The notes under the pieces were generated by a model. That model saw only the letters and a list, made by a program, of their open reading frames with translations, ran no database searches and was not told the origin of the DNA. Both the position numbers and the translations under genes were made by a program. DNA of 64,000 bases from NCBI GenBank assembly GCA_020725335.1, contig DYFF01000003.1:101526-165525 (forward strand), written 5' to 3'. Source of the stretch: Thermodesulfovibrio sp. GTDB taxonomy: Bacteria; Nitrospirota; Thermodesulfovibrionia; Thermodesulfovibrionales; Thermodesulfovibrionaceae. Numbering within the stretch: position 1 is the stretch's first letter; each line of letters begins with the position of its first letter. Of this stretch, positions 10,068 through 20,342 are shown piece after piece.

Positions 10068-11473
10068 TCTTTATCTCCTTTCAGTTTGTTAATTAATTCA
10101 TCAAGCTGTTTTTCAATAATAACTTTACCCTTCGAAGAAGGAGAATAAAAGATTACTCTATTCTTATGTATTGTAACAAAATAATTAATTGGGCGAAGGA
10201 ATAAAGATATAAAAAGTCCTATGCAAAGTAATATAGAACCTGCGTAGATTAAAGGAACACCCGGATCTTTTCTTATTTGTATTCCTGTAAACTGTGCTCC
10301 CCATAGTTCATCAAATCTTATTTTCCCATAGGGAGTTTCCCAAGTTTCTGGTATTTTCTTAAGTATCCAGTGGTGAGTCTTTTTTCCACCGATATCAAAT
10401 TCTACAAAAACTGCTGGATTTATCATATCCGTTGTCATATTAAATAATCTTCCCTGTTCATCTATGCCTAAAGCTGGAGAGAAATCTATAACTTTAAGGG
10501 TAACTGACTTGCCTGGAATTTTAGATTTCTCCTCAAACTTTGATTTAATTGTAATTTCTTTCCCACTTTCATCAAAGTAGGTAAATCTAAACTCTGCATG
10601 TTCTGCTGGCTGAAAACCATAGCTTGCTTGATAAAAAGTTATTCCCCTGTATGAAAAAGGTTGATTGACTTCTACTACTACAGTGTCTTTGCCGTTAAAC
10701 TTTATTGTTTGACCATTTTCTAAAACTCTTAAATAGCTTCTGTAAGCTTTAGGTACTGCTGAGTTTTCATAATAATCTACTTCAAACTTGTCACATATTA
10801 TCTGGAAATTAAGAGGGATTGTTTTACCTTCATCAGAAATTGCGAAGTCAAGACCCGTACCTTCTACTATGTTCATATGTCCTCTGAAACCAAAAAAAGT
10901 GCCTAAGAGTGCCCCAGCAAGAATAATAAGAATACTTAAATGTGTAAGATAAACAGCAAGTCTTGTTTTCTTCCATTTTTTTGCCTGTAATTGAACACCA
11001 TCAGGAGTTTGAAAAATATTAGTAGAAAAACCTTTCTTTTTTAAAATATCTAAAACTTTATCAGCTATGCTTGATTTATTGGATAATTCTATATCCCTTT
11101 TTACAGGCATTCTTTCTAATATTTCATGAGGGAGGGGTTGAGGAGCAGTTTTATAAGACTTTAATAGATTTGGAAGACGATCAATTGAGCAAACTATCAG
11201 ATTAAGAGCAAACATAAAAAGCAGAAAGGTAAACCACCAACTATGATAAAGATTGTTTAAATCTAAAAGACTCACTATTTCATATGCTTTTGTAGCATTA
11301 TTCATTGATAGAAATTTTAAGAAAAATCTGATAGTAGGCTCTGGTTCTAACTGTTGAGGGATAATTGTGCCTATTGCTGCACCAATAGAAATTACAATAA
11401 ATAAAGCTACTGCAAGATCAACAGAAGCAAAAAAATTCCAAATTTTCTCATTCCATTTTTCAAGCTTTGACAT
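10064..11473 (-). CDS. resB: cytochrome c biogenesis protein ResB
   Basis: SVDLAVALFIVISIGAAIGTIIPQ, THLSILIILAGALLGTFFGFRG; adjacent ccsA. Confidence 0.92.
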   Translation of the reverse strand: MSKLEKWNEKIWNFFASVDLAVALFIVISIGAAIGTIIPQQLEPEPTIRFFLKFLSMNNATKAYEIVSLLDLNNLYHSWWFTFLLFMFALNLIVCSIDRLPNLLKSYKTAPQPLPHEILERMPVKRDIELSNKSSIADKVLDILKKKGFSTNIFQTPDGVQLQAKKWKKTRLAVYLTHLSILIILAGALLGTFFGFRGHMNIVEGTGLDFAISDEGKTIPLNFQIICDKFEVDYYENSAVPKAYRSYLRVLENGQTIKFNGKDTVVVEVNQPFSYRGITFYQASYGFQPAEHAEFRFTYFDESGKEITIKSKFEEKSKIPGKSVTLKVIDFSPALGIDEQGRLFNMTTDMINPAVFVEFDIGGKKTHHWILKKIPETWETPYGKIRFDELWGAQFTGIQIRKDPGVPLIYAGSILLCIGLFISLFLRPINYFVTIHKNRVIFYSPSSKGKVIIEKQLDELINKLKGDKE

Positions 11474-11648
11474 GAACCCTCCGAATTATACTTTATAAAA
11501 ACAGTCAATTTTTTATAATAACCCAAAATTACTGATATAGGTAAACTATTTATAAATATCGAAAAATATTTGATAAAATTAGAGACCTGTCAAAAGGTAC
11601 AATCAGCAAAGATTTGCTTAATTTATAAAAGGTGTGCTATATTTTTTT

Positions 11649-12056
11649 ATGAAGAAAAATAAAATTATTATATTTTTTACAATTATATTTTATATTTCTC
11701 TGGTATTATCTATTCCTTTATATGCAGAAAGTAAGACATCGGTAGTTCTATATCTATTTTGGGGTGATGGTTGTCCTCACTGTGCAAAAGAAAAAGAATT
11801 TTTATCAGCAATCAAGAAGAAATATCCAAAACTTGAAATAAAAGATTACGAAGTCTGGTCAAATCCTGCCTCACGCGAACTTTTAATGACAATGTCAAAA
11901 TCTTATGGAATAAATCCTAATGGAATACCTGTTACTTTTGTTGGTGATAGAGGTATTGTAGGTTTCAACGAAGAAGTTGCCAACCAAATTGAACAGGCGA
12001 TAAAAGCCTGTATTAAAAAAATTTGCCAAGACCCTCTTTTTTATAAGAAGTATTAA
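11649..12056 (+). CDS. exported thioredoxin-fold protein (CPHC active site)
   Basis: Signal/TM N-terminus followed by LFWGDGCPHCAKEKEFL; ATG at 11649 preferred over GTG at 11634. Confidence 0.8.
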   Translation: MKKNKIIIFFTIIFYISLVLSIPLYAESKTSVVLYLFWGDGCPHCAKEKEFLSAIKKKYPKLEIKDYEVWSNPASRELLMTMSKSYGINPNGIPVTFVGDRGIVGFNEEVANQIEQAIKACIKKICQDPLFYKKY

Positions 12057-12172
12057 TCAAATTATTAAAAAAGTTTTATAACTTATAACAATATTTTTAA
12101 TTGATATTCTCTCTCCCATTTGTGTTATAATTTTCCAACCTTATTTTTAAATCTATATTTAAGGAGTGTGGG

Positions 12173-14173
12173 ATGAGGGCAATTGGTATTGTTGGATTAG
12201 TAATAATGTGTTTCTTAATCTCCTACTTAGTTCCTTTAAAAGAAGCGGTATCAAATGATACTAAATCTTGCCTGCGATGTCATGGAATCAGTACTCTTCA
12301 GAAAAAATTGGATAGTAAAGAAGCAATCTCTCTTTTTATTGATGGTAAGAAATTTGAAAAATCAGTTCATGGCGCAATGGATTGCTCATCCTGTCATCCA
12401 GGTATAAATCTTAAGAATCATCCTAAACCAAGAAAAATTACAGGTAAAAAAGACTATATTAAAGAGTTTTCCCCAAACTGTCTTAACTGCCATCCAAAAA
12501 ATGCATTAATGAAACCAGCAGTTCATGGCGAAATTGTCAAGAAAGGAGAAATTTACTGCTCTCAGTGTCATAACAGTCACTACATGCCTTCAATGAAAGA
12601 ATGGAAAAATAAAGTAAGCTTTACAGAATACTGTATGAGCTGTCACCAATTTGATATTAGCAAAACTTTACCAAGTAAGGAAAAAATTAGCCTTAAAGTT
12701 AATGAGCAAGAAATAAAAAAATCAGTACACGGTAAATTTCAATGCCTTGTCTGCCATGATGATTTTTCGAAGGCAAAACATCCTGTTTATAACTTTAAAG
12801 ACAAAAAACAATATAGAACAGAGATGAATAAAATCTGCACAAAATGCCATACTGATAAAGAACTTCAAAAAAATCCTGCTCACTATGCCTTATCTAAAAC
12901 AGCAACATGTATTGAATGTCACGGTTATCATGGTGTTAAACCAGCAAAAGTTGCCAAAGCAATGCCTGAAAATCAATACTGCTTAAGCTGTCACAGTAGA
13001 GCTATCTCCAAGAAAATGAAAAATGGTGAAACACTATCAGTTCAAGTAAAAGAATCTGATATCCTTAATTCAGCTCATAAAAAACTAAAGTGCACTGAAT
13101 GTCATAAAGAATTTTCTACCACACAGCATCCTATAAGAGCATTCGAATCCATAAGTGATTACAGAGCAAAAGCAAAAGACATTTGTAATAACTGTCATCA
13201 AGATGCAGTTAAAAGATTTGATAAAAGCATTCATGCAGAAGCTCTAAAGAAAGGCAATCAACAGTCTCCAGAATGTCTTAAATGTCATGACTATCATAAA
13301 GTAGGCTTTATCACTAAGGATAAAAAAGCAAGCTCAGATTTATGTATAAAATGTCATGGTGATTCAGGTAAGGCATTCAAAGATAGTGTTCATCAGCAAG
13401 CAATAGATCAAGGCAAACAAAACGCACCAAGTTGTGCTTCTTGCCATAACTCGCATGATGTTCTTCCTACTAATATTGCCAAACTCGGTGATTCCTGTGC
13501 AAAATGCCATAAGGATGTAAAAACAAGTCATAATAAATGGTTATGGAATCCACCTGTAAGACTTACCTCCTTTGTAGATGCCCATTTCAATTCAGCCTCT
13601 TGTGCTTCCTGTCATACAAAAGTTGAAAAAGCTATATTACTAACGCTTGTGGACAGGGCAAAGGGTAAACCTATAAAAGAAGACGAAGTAGCTAAAGCTT
13701 TAAATATAGACGCAAAGGCAATAAAAGGTAAAATTGATCAAAATGGAGATGGAAAAGTTCAGGAACAAGAGTTATGGCAATTTATGTCTTCAATGAAATC
13801 AAAAACTAATGCTAACCTCGCAGGGAGAATAGATGTATTAAATCCAAATGATGCACACAAAATAGAACCGAAAAATAAATCCATTAAAGATTGTGCCTAT
13901 TGTCATAATCCAAATGCTTCATTTAAGACAAAACTTGAAATTAATAAAGAAGGAGACAAAGCTGTAAAATTTGAAGTTGACAGTAAAGCTGTAAATTCTG
14001 CATACGCAATTCCAAACATAAAAGATTTCTATGTATTAGGACTAACTAAAATAAAAATTCTTGATATTCTCTTCTTCATCGCTCTTCTTGGCGGTATTGC
14101 TTTTCCTATTGGACACATAACCCTAAGAATTTTAACAGCTCCAATCAGAAGAAAGAAAAGGGAGGGAAAATAA
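12173..14173 (+). CDS. multiheme c-type cytochrome, 17 CxxCH motifs, EF-hand-like loop, C-terminal TM
   Basis: 17 CxxCH counted; DQNGDGKVQEQEL between hemes 16 and 17; TM ILDILFFIALLGGIAFPIGHITLRIL. Confidence 0.93.
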   Translation: MRAIGIVGLVIMCFLISYLVPLKEAVSNDTKSCLRCHGISTLQKKLDSKEAISLFIDGKKFEKSVHGAMDCSSCHPGINLKNHPKPRKITGKKDYIKEFSPNCLNCHPKNALMKPAVHGEIVKKGEIYCSQCHNSHYMPSMKEWKNKVSFTEYCMSCHQFDISKTLPSKEKISLKVNEQEIKKSVHGKFQCLVCHDDFSKAKHPVYNFKDKKQYRTEMNKICTKCHTDKELQKNPAHYALSKTATCIECHGYHGVKPAKVAKAMPENQYCLSCHSRAISKKMKNGETLSVQVKESDILNSAHKKLKCTECHKEFSTTQHPIRAFESISDYRAKAKDICNNCHQDAVKRFDKSIHAEALKKGNQQSPECLKCHDYHKVGFITKDKKASSDLCIKCHGDSGKAFKDSVHQQAIDQGKQNAPSCASCHNSHDVLPTNIAKLGDSCAKCHKDVKTSHNKWLWNPPVRLTSFVDAHFNSASCASCHTKVEKAILLTLVDRAKGKPIKEDEVAKALNIDAKAIKGKIDQNGDGKVQEQELWQFMSSMKSKTNANLAGRIDVLNPNDAHKIEPKNKSIKDCAYCHNPNASFKTKLEINKEGDKAVKFEVDSKAVNSAYAIPNIKDFYVLGLTKIKILDILFFIALLGGIAFPIGHITLRILTAPIRRKKREGK

Positions 14174-14805
14174 TGAAAAAGGTCTATCTTCATCCATTAC
14201 CCATAAGAATTTGGCATTGGATAAATGCTATAGGTTTTGTAATATTAATACTCACAGGTGCTCAGATTAGATTTGTTGATTCAATGAGATTAATGAGCTT
14301 TGAGACAGCTGTAGACATTCATAGCTGGCTTGGCTTTATACTTCTTGCTAACTACTTTATCTGGCTACTTTATTATCTCTTCACTGGTAAACTTTTTAAA
14401 ATATATATACCTCCTTTCTGGAAACCGATAGAATTCATTAAAAGATCAATAAGGCAGGCAAAATATTATGGATATGGTATCATGGTTGGGGATAAGAATC
14501 CTCATCATCCAACTCCAGAGAGTAAATTCAATCCGATGCAGCAAATATCATACTTGATGATAATGGCATTGCTGATACCAATACAAATTATAACAGGCTT
14601 GATTTTATGGGATCCTCAGCTTTTTGCTTCATTAGCCAAACTTTTTGGAGGCATTCAGATTGTTTCATTGATTCACACAGGACTATGGATTTTCTTTAGT
14701 GCCTTCATCATTGTTCATTTCTATCTTGCCACACTTGGACATACTCCAATGGCTCATATAAAAGCAATGTTTACAGGTTATGAAGAAGAACATGAGGAGC
14801 ATTAA
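14173..14805 (+). CDS. cytochrome b561-type integral membrane protein
   Basis: HPLPIRIWHWINAIGFVILILTGAQIRF, paired His in several TM helices. Confidence 0.9.
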   Translation: MKKVYLHPLPIRIWHWINAIGFVILILTGAQIRFVDSMRLMSFETAVDIHSWLGFILLANYFIWLLYYLFTGKLFKIYIPPFWKPIEFIKRSIRQAKYYGYGIMVGDKNPHHPTPESKFNPMQQISYLMIMALLIPIQIITGLILWDPQLFASLAKLFGGIQIVSLIHTGLWIFFSAFIIVHFYLATLGHTPMAHIKAMFTGYEEEHEEH

Positions 14806-14829
14806 AAATAAAAATTTTTACGAAAGGAG

Positions 14830-15222
14830 GTGATAAGGATGAAGGTTAAGAAAGGTTTTATAGTTCTTATTGCCGTATTTTTTGTTTTTGCTATTTCCTT
14901 TGTTTACGCTCAACCTAAGGATGTTTACAAGCTCCACTGGGAAGGTGCAAAATTTCCACCAACAGAGTTTAACCACAAAAATCATGCTGAAAAATACAAA
15001 ATAGACTGCAAACATTGTCATCACACTGATCCTAATCCAGCCGAAAAGGTAACACAATGTATTACTTGTCATGACCCATCAGGTGATGTTGCAGCAACAA
15101 AGGGTGGAGGCATTAAAGGAATGGATGCCTATCATAAACAGTGTATAGACTGCCACAAAAAGGAAAATGAATCAGGAAAGAACGCGCCTACTAAGTGTAA
15201 TGACTGTCATAAAAAAGCTTAA
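14830..15222 (+). CDS. tetraheme class III cytochrome c (c3/c7-like)
   Basis: Signal peptide; FNHKNHAEKYKIDCKHCHH and four CxxCH; RBS AAAGGAGGTGATAAGG. Confidence 0.9.
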   Translation: MIRMKVKKGFIVLIAVFFVFAISFVYAQPKDVYKLHWEGAKFPPTEFNHKNHAEKYKIDCKHCHHTDPNPAEKVTQCITCHDPSGDVAATKGGGIKGMDAYHKQCIDCHKKENESGKNAPTKCNDCHKKA

Positions 15223-15240
15223 TGATTTCCCATATCTTTA

Positions 15241-15267
15241 AGGAGACCCTTATCAGGTCTCCTTTTT
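15241..15267 (+). terminator. Rho-independent terminator
   Basis: GGAGACC-CTTATCA-GGTCTCC-TTTTTATTTTT. Confidence 0.92.
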
Positions 15268-15319
15268 ATTTTTAATTTTGAAATTAGCAACTGAATAGTG
15301 CTAAAATACTAATTATTTT

Positions 15320-15411
15320 GGAGAGGTGCCGGAGTGGCCGAACGGGCGCGACTGGAAATCGCGTGTGGGGTCTAAAAAGCTCCACCGAGGGTTCGAATCC
15401 CTCCCTCTCCG
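15320..15411 (+). tRNA. tRNA-Ser (anticodon GGA)
   Basis: GGAGAGG...CTGGAAA...long variable arm...GGTTCGAATCC...CCTCTCC-G. Confidence 0.96.
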
Positions 15412-15435
15412 TATTTTATTTTATAAGGAGGAATT

Positions 15436-16068
15436 ATGAAAGTAGTAGCCTTTAACGGAAGCCCTCGAAAAAATGGTAATACATATCATGCTATCAAGAT
15501 GGTCACAGAGGAATTAGAAAAAGAAAACATAAAGGTAGAAATAGTTCACGTTGGCAGTAAAGTAATAAGAGGATGCATTGCCTGCTATAAATGCGCTCAG
15601 AATAAGAATGAAAAGTGTTCTATAGATGATGAAGTCAATGGATGGATTCAGAAAATTAAAAAAGCAGATGGTATTATACTCGGGTCTCCTGTTTATTTTT
15701 CAGGGATTGCAGGAACATTCAAATGTTTTTTAGATAGAGCTTTTTTTGTATCTGCAGTAAATGGAGGTTTGTTTAGGCAAAAGGTTGCAACAGCTGTAGT
15801 AGCAGATAGGCGTTCTGGAGGTGTCAGTACTTTTGATCAACTTTGCCACTATTTACATTATGCTGAAATGCTTGTTCCCTCAGCCAATTACTGGAATGTA
15901 ATATTCGGGAGAAATCCAGGAGAAGTTTTAAAAGATGAAGAGGGTATACAAATTATGAGAATTCTTGGGAAAAATATGGCATGGTTACTAAAACTTGTAG
16001 AAAATGGAAAAGACAAAATAATCTCTCCTGAGAGAGAAAATAAAATATTCACTAATTTTATAAGATAA
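15436..16068 (+). CDS. NADPH-dependent FMN reductase / flavodoxin-like iron-sulfur flavoprotein family
   Basis: VVAFNGSPRKNGNTYHAI, CIACYKCAQN. Confidence 0.87.
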   Translation: MKVVAFNGSPRKNGNTYHAIKMVTEELEKENIKVEIVHVGSKVIRGCIACYKCAQNKNEKCSIDDEVNGWIQKIKKADGIILGSPVYFSGIAGTFKCFLDRAFFVSAVNGGLFRQKVATAVVADRRSGGVSTFDQLCHYLHYAEMLVPSANYWNVIFGRNPGEVLKDEEGIQIMRILGKNMAWLLKLVENGKDKIISPERENKIFTNFIR

Positions 16069-16071
16069 CCT

Positions 16072-18063
16072 TTAGTTATTTTCAGACTTTTGAAAAAAGT
16101 TTAAGGCCTCTATTAATTGTTTTTTGTGTCCAACATAAATAATCACATCACCTTCTTTTAAAACAAAGTCTGCAGAAGGGTTCAAAATAGTATCTTGACC
16201 TCTCTGCACAGCAATAACAGTAACTTTTGCTCTATGTCTTAGGTCGAGAGATTTTAATGAGTGACCTGCAAGCCATGAATTTTTTTCAATGAGAAAACTA
16301 TCAATATCTAATCCTTCAAAAATAACACATTCTATTCCAGCTCTTGTCTTGGGTATTTCTGATACTCTCAGAATTTCATATCCTTCTTGTCTTATTGTTT
16401 CTATCATCTGGAGGATATTATTTCTTGGGACTCCGAAAAGATGTAGCACTCTTGCAAATATCTCAAGAGAAGTTTCAAATTCCTCAGGAATAACCTCATC
16501 AGCTCCTAACTTCCTTAGCTCTTCCATTTCTGAAATAAATCTGGTTCTTACAATTATATGTATTTTAGGATTATCAGTTTTTGCTATTTGAACTATTCTT
16601 CTTGTAGCATTAGGATCAGATATTGCAATTACAAGAACCTTTGCTCTCTTTAAGCCAAGCTTATGTAATATTTCTGGACTTGTACCATCTCCATAATATA
16701 TCGGTTCGCCTTTTTTCCTCATTTTTCTTACTGTATCAGGATTTAACTCTAAAATTGTATATGGTATTTTAGTTTCTTTAAGTACTCTCGCAAGATTTCT
16801 TCCATTTAAACCAAAACCGATAATGATAACATGATTAGATTTTTTTACAATGACTTCGGACTCTTTAATTTTACCTGCCTTTTCAAGATGCTTAAATGGA
16901 TTCATCTGCACAAGACGATCGATAAAATGGGGCGAGTATTTTATTATCAGAGGAGTGAAAAGCATTGTCATTACAGATGCTGAAATGAAACTCTGATAAG
17001 CATAATCGTCTAAAAGGCCTGTTGTTTTCCCTGTAAAAGCAAGTATAAATGAAAACTCTCCTATCTGAGAAAGTGAAAAAGCTGATTTTAGAGACACCTT
17101 TAGAGAATGAATGAACATGTATGAGATTAAAATTATAATAAGTGCTTTAATAAGAAAAATATTTCCTACCAATACAACTTCCTGTAATAAATTATTTTTA
17201 ATGAACTCAAGATTAAGAAGCATTCCTACAGAAATAAAGAAAATCCCCGAAAAAGTCTCTTTAAATGGTAAAATATCTGATACTGCCTGTGCAGAATACT
17301 CAGATTCAGAAATAACAACTCCTGCCAAAAAAGCTCCAAGCGCCAGAGAAAGCCCTAATTTTGAAGTAAAAAGGGCTGTACCAACACAGATTGAAATAGT
17401 GACAATTATAAAAAGTTCTCTACTTTTAGTTTTCACCACCTCATGCAGTATGTAAGGCACAGCAATTCTTGAAAACACAAAGACAATTGATAGAATTACA
17501 AATGCCTTTATAATTACGGTAAAGAAATTATAGTAACTCTCTCCTTTCCCAGCAAGCATTTGAGTAAAAAGCATTAGTGGTACAACGCAAAGGTCTTGGA
17601 ATAGAAGTATCCCCAAACATATCTTACCGTGAAGAGTATTTAATTCTCCTCTATCAGCAAGAAGTTTCATGACAATTGCAGTGCTACTTAAAGCAATAAT
17701 AAATCCATAAAAAATAGCATTATTAAGTTCAGCATTAAGTGCAAACTGACTGATTAGGGTTATAACAAGTATTGTAATCATAACTTGCAGAGTGCCTAAG
17801 AGAAAAACCTCTTTTTTCAAAGATATTAATCTTGGAATAGAAAATTCTATGCCTATAGTAAACATTAAGAGAATAACCCCAATTTCTGCAATTATCTCAA
17901 CCTCATGAGGGTCCTTTATAAGTCCCATTCCATAAGGACCTATAATTGTTCCTGCAATTAAAAACCCTACTATAGGAGGAATCTTTAGTTTACCAAGCAC
18001 ATAGATTATTAAACCTGATACACCAAAAATGATAAGGATTGATTGCAAGAATTCATCAATCAT
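16072..18063 (-). CDS. Kef-type K+/H+ antiporter (CPA2) with TrkA-N and TrkA-C domains
   Basis: 12-TM N-terminus, IIGFGLNGRNLARVL Rossmann motif, C-terminal RCK_C. Confidence 0.93.
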   Translation of the reverse strand: MIDEFLQSILIIFGVSGLIIYVLGKLKIPPIVGFLIAGTIIGPYGMGLIKDPHEVEIIAEIGVILLMFTIGIEFSIPRLISLKKEVFLLGTLQVMITILVITLISQFALNAELNNAIFYGFIIALSSTAIVMKLLADRGELNTLHGKICLGILLFQDLCVVPLMLFTQMLAGKGESYYNFFTVIIKAFVILSIVFVFSRIAVPYILHEVVKTKSRELFIIVTISICVGTALFTSKLGLSLALGAFLAGVVISESEYSAQAVSDILPFKETFSGIFFISVGMLLNLEFIKNNLLQEVVLVGNIFLIKALIIILISYMFIHSLKVSLKSAFSLSQIGEFSFILAFTGKTTGLLDDYAYQSFISASVMTMLFTPLIIKYSPHFIDRLVQMNPFKHLEKAGKIKESEVIVKKSNHVIIIGFGLNGRNLARVLKETKIPYTILELNPDTVRKMRKKGEPIYYGDGTSPEILHKLGLKRAKVLVIAISDPNATRRIVQIAKTDNPKIHIIVRTRFISEMEELRKLGADEVIPEEFETSLEIFARVLHLFGVPRNNILQMIETIRQEGYEILRVSEIPKTRAGIECVIFEGLDIDSFLIEKNSWLAGHSLKSLDLRHRAKVTVIAVQRGQDTILNPSADFVLKEGDVIIYVGHKKQLIEALNFFQKSENN

Positions 18064-18201
18064 ATCTTAATTATCAACAAAAATAAATAATATTTCAAGA
18101 AGTTATATATTTTCTCGCAATAAAATCTATTGAAAAGAATAATATGATAGTTTATAATTTTATTAAGTTTTATTATACAATTTAAGAGAGAAAATATCCC
18201 G

Positions 18202-19470
18202 ATGAAAAATATATTAAAATCAATTCTACCAGATGACTATAAACAAAAGGGGCTAACCCTTGTTGAAGTTGCTATAGTTCTTGTAATTCTTGGCTTATTA
18301 ATTGGCCTCGGCGCAAGCCTTATTGGTCCGCTTACAAAAAGGGCTAAAATTAACGAAACAAAGGAGAATTTGAGTGGAAACATAGAGGCAATCACAAGTT
18401 GGTCAGCAGGGAATAAGAGATTGCCAAAATTTTATCCAAATTTTAATGGGGACTGTAATAGTTACAGAGATGACTTTAGATGTGTTATACGTAGCAGAAA
18501 TGATTCATGGGGTAAGCAATTTTATTATGTTGTTGACAACGAATTAGTCCAGTCACCCTCTGGCACAGAACATAGGATTTGTGATAGAAGAACAACAAAA
18601 ATAACAGTAAGGGTCTTTCAAGACGCGAATAATTATCAGGATATTGCGAATGTTGCTTTCATTATTATTAGCAGTGGAGAAAATTATAATAATCAGACAT
18701 TTGGGACACAACAAATAAATAACTCAACAACTATACAGATTCCCTATCCCGATGCTCCAAATATTGATAATTATTCTGTTGACTTTAATCGTCCTGAGCC
18801 CTATGATGATATTGTTAAATGGATTACCCTTGATGAACTAAGGATAAAAGTAGGGTGTCAAGGGGCGCAATTAAAGATACTAAACAATGAGTTGCCTTAC
18901 GGCTATGTAGGGTCTCAATATAATGCAACCGTATATGCTGAAGGCGGAGTTCCTTTTACATCAGGAGGCAGATATCAATGGTGTCGAGAAGGAAGCTTAC
19001 CCTCTGGATTAAATGCTAATCCTTCAACAACATCAACTGATTGTGCTAATTATACTAATTGGGGACAGTCCGATAGTCTCACAATTACAGGAACTCCTAA
19101 TGCCTTCGGGACATATAATTTAAAATTTTATAGCAAAGATAGCGAAGGTAATTTAGCTTCAAGGGCTTTTGTTTTAACAATAAATCCTTCTTCTGCAGGA
19201 ACTGGATGCGCTTCATATAGAGTTTGGAATCAGACAGGTGGAACATTTGATTTTAGGATAAATTCTTGCCTCACTGTAGCAAATGGTTCTGAAATAACTA
19301 CTTCTGAACAATTAATAGCTGGTGGAAGCATAAGTAGATATAATTCTACTCATGCTAATTGCCCACCCGGACAGCTACTACAAACTTTAACTTACTCTCA
19401 GGCTCAGGCTGCCGATACTAATGGAAATTGTCAGGTAAACTTTACAACTTCAGGATTTACTGATAGATGA
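18202..19470 (+). CDS. type IV prepilin-like protein with putative-Ig (He_PIG-like) segment
   Basis: KG|LTLVEVAIVLVILGLL prepilin motif; LPYGYVGSQYNATVYAEGGVP...ITGTPNAFGTYNLKFYSKDSEGN. Confidence 0.85.
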   Translation: MKNILKSILPDDYKQKGLTLVEVAIVLVILGLLIGLGASLIGPLTKRAKINETKENLSGNIEAITSWSAGNKRLPKFYPNFNGDCNSYRDDFRCVIRSRNDSWGKQFYYVVDNELVQSPSGTEHRICDRRTTKITVRVFQDANNYQDIANVAFIIISSGENYNNQTFGTQQINNSTTIQIPYPDAPNIDNYSVDFNRPEPYDDIVKWITLDELRIKVGCQGAQLKILNNELPYGYVGSQYNATVYAEGGVPFTSGGRYQWCREGSLPSGLNANPSTTSTDCANYTNWGQSDSLTITGTPNAFGTYNLKFYSKDSEGNLASRAFVLTINPSSAGTGCASYRVWNQTGGTFDFRINSCLTVANGSEITTSEQLIAGGSISRYNSTHANCPPGQLLQTLTYSQAQAADTNGNCQVNFTTSGFTDR

Positions 19471-20318
19471 TAGAGCAAAAAAAGAAAGACATACCACCAG
19501 GGTTACTTAGAATAGTTAGGGGAAGCAAACCTTCAAAAAAGTTTTTTCTTCTATTAGGGCTTTCTTTATTTTTAGTAATTTCAGGATTTGGGGTTGTATA
19601 TTTTTATACTCAATACTTTTCATCAGCAATAAAGAATCAAACTAATACTAAGCAAACAGTTACTCAAAACATACCTCAAGTTCCGGTTGAAAACAAAATA
19701 ACAGACCAAGCAAAGGAAATTAATAAAGAAATGAAAATAACAGAACAAATAACTCCTTCAGAAAAAAAACAAAAGCAAACCAAACCTATAAAAACTGCAC
19801 AAAATAATAAAATTGAGAACAAAGTTGCACAAAAAGAGGTAACACTCGCATCAGTTGATACTTTCAAGGGAGCAGATTACCTTTATAGAGCGCAAGACTA
19901 TGAACAGAAAGGTATGCTAAATGAAGCAATAAATGAATACAAAGAATATATTAATTACTCTGGAAAGGCAGACACAAAAATTCTCAATAAAATTTCTACT
20001 CTTTATTTACTCTCTGGCAACTTAAAAAATGCAAATCATTATGCGGAGCTCGCAATTCAGAGTAGTAAAAATAATAAAGAAATACTTATTAATTATGGAG
20101 TTATCAAAGCAAAAATGGGTGAACTAATTAAAGCAGAGGAAAGTTTCAATAAGGTCCTTTCTCTTGAGCCTGAAAATAAAAATGCCCTTTTCAATCTTGC
20201 TTTAATCAAAGAACAGAAAGGAGATTATAAAGAAGCCCTTAAGCTTTATGAAAAACTTTATCAACTCGGTGATTTATCAGCAGTAAATTCTCTTGAGAGG
20301 CTTAAAAATTATAGATAG
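19467..20318 (+). CDS. membrane-anchored TPR protein (MshN-like position)
   Basis: One TM near N-terminus, low-complexity linker, several TPRs; next to ExeA/MshM-like ATPase. Confidence 0.75.
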   Translation: MIEQKKKDIPPGLLRIVRGSKPSKKFFLLLGLSLFLVISGFGVVYFYTQYFSSAIKNQTNTKQTVTQNIPQVPVENKITDQAKEINKEMKITEQITPSEKKQKQTKPIKTAQNNKIENKVAQKEVTLASVDTFKGADYLYRAQDYEQKGMLNEAINEYKEYINYSGKADTKILNKISTLYLLSGNLKNANHYAELAIQSSKNNKEILINYGVIKAKMGELIKAEESFNKVLSLEPENKNALFNLALIKEQKGDYKEALKLYEKLYQLGDLSAVNSLERLKNYR

Positions 20319-20342
20319 CAGATATTTTCGCTTTTATAAACA

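Noticed and set aside
11585-11618. Inverted repeats ACCT..AGGT and AGCAAA-GA-TTTGCT upstream of the thioredoxin-like gene
   Set aside because: Short; could be an operator but nothing beyond chance in AT-rich sequence supports it.
12173-14173. Cytochrome repeats as a DNA tandem array or gene-assembly error
   Set aside because: Repeats are diverged at nucleotide level and in frame; explained by multiheme protein architecture.
14818-15072. 84-aa minus-strand ORF
   Set aside because: Antisense to the tetraheme cytochrome gene, which has signal peptide, heme motifs and RBS.
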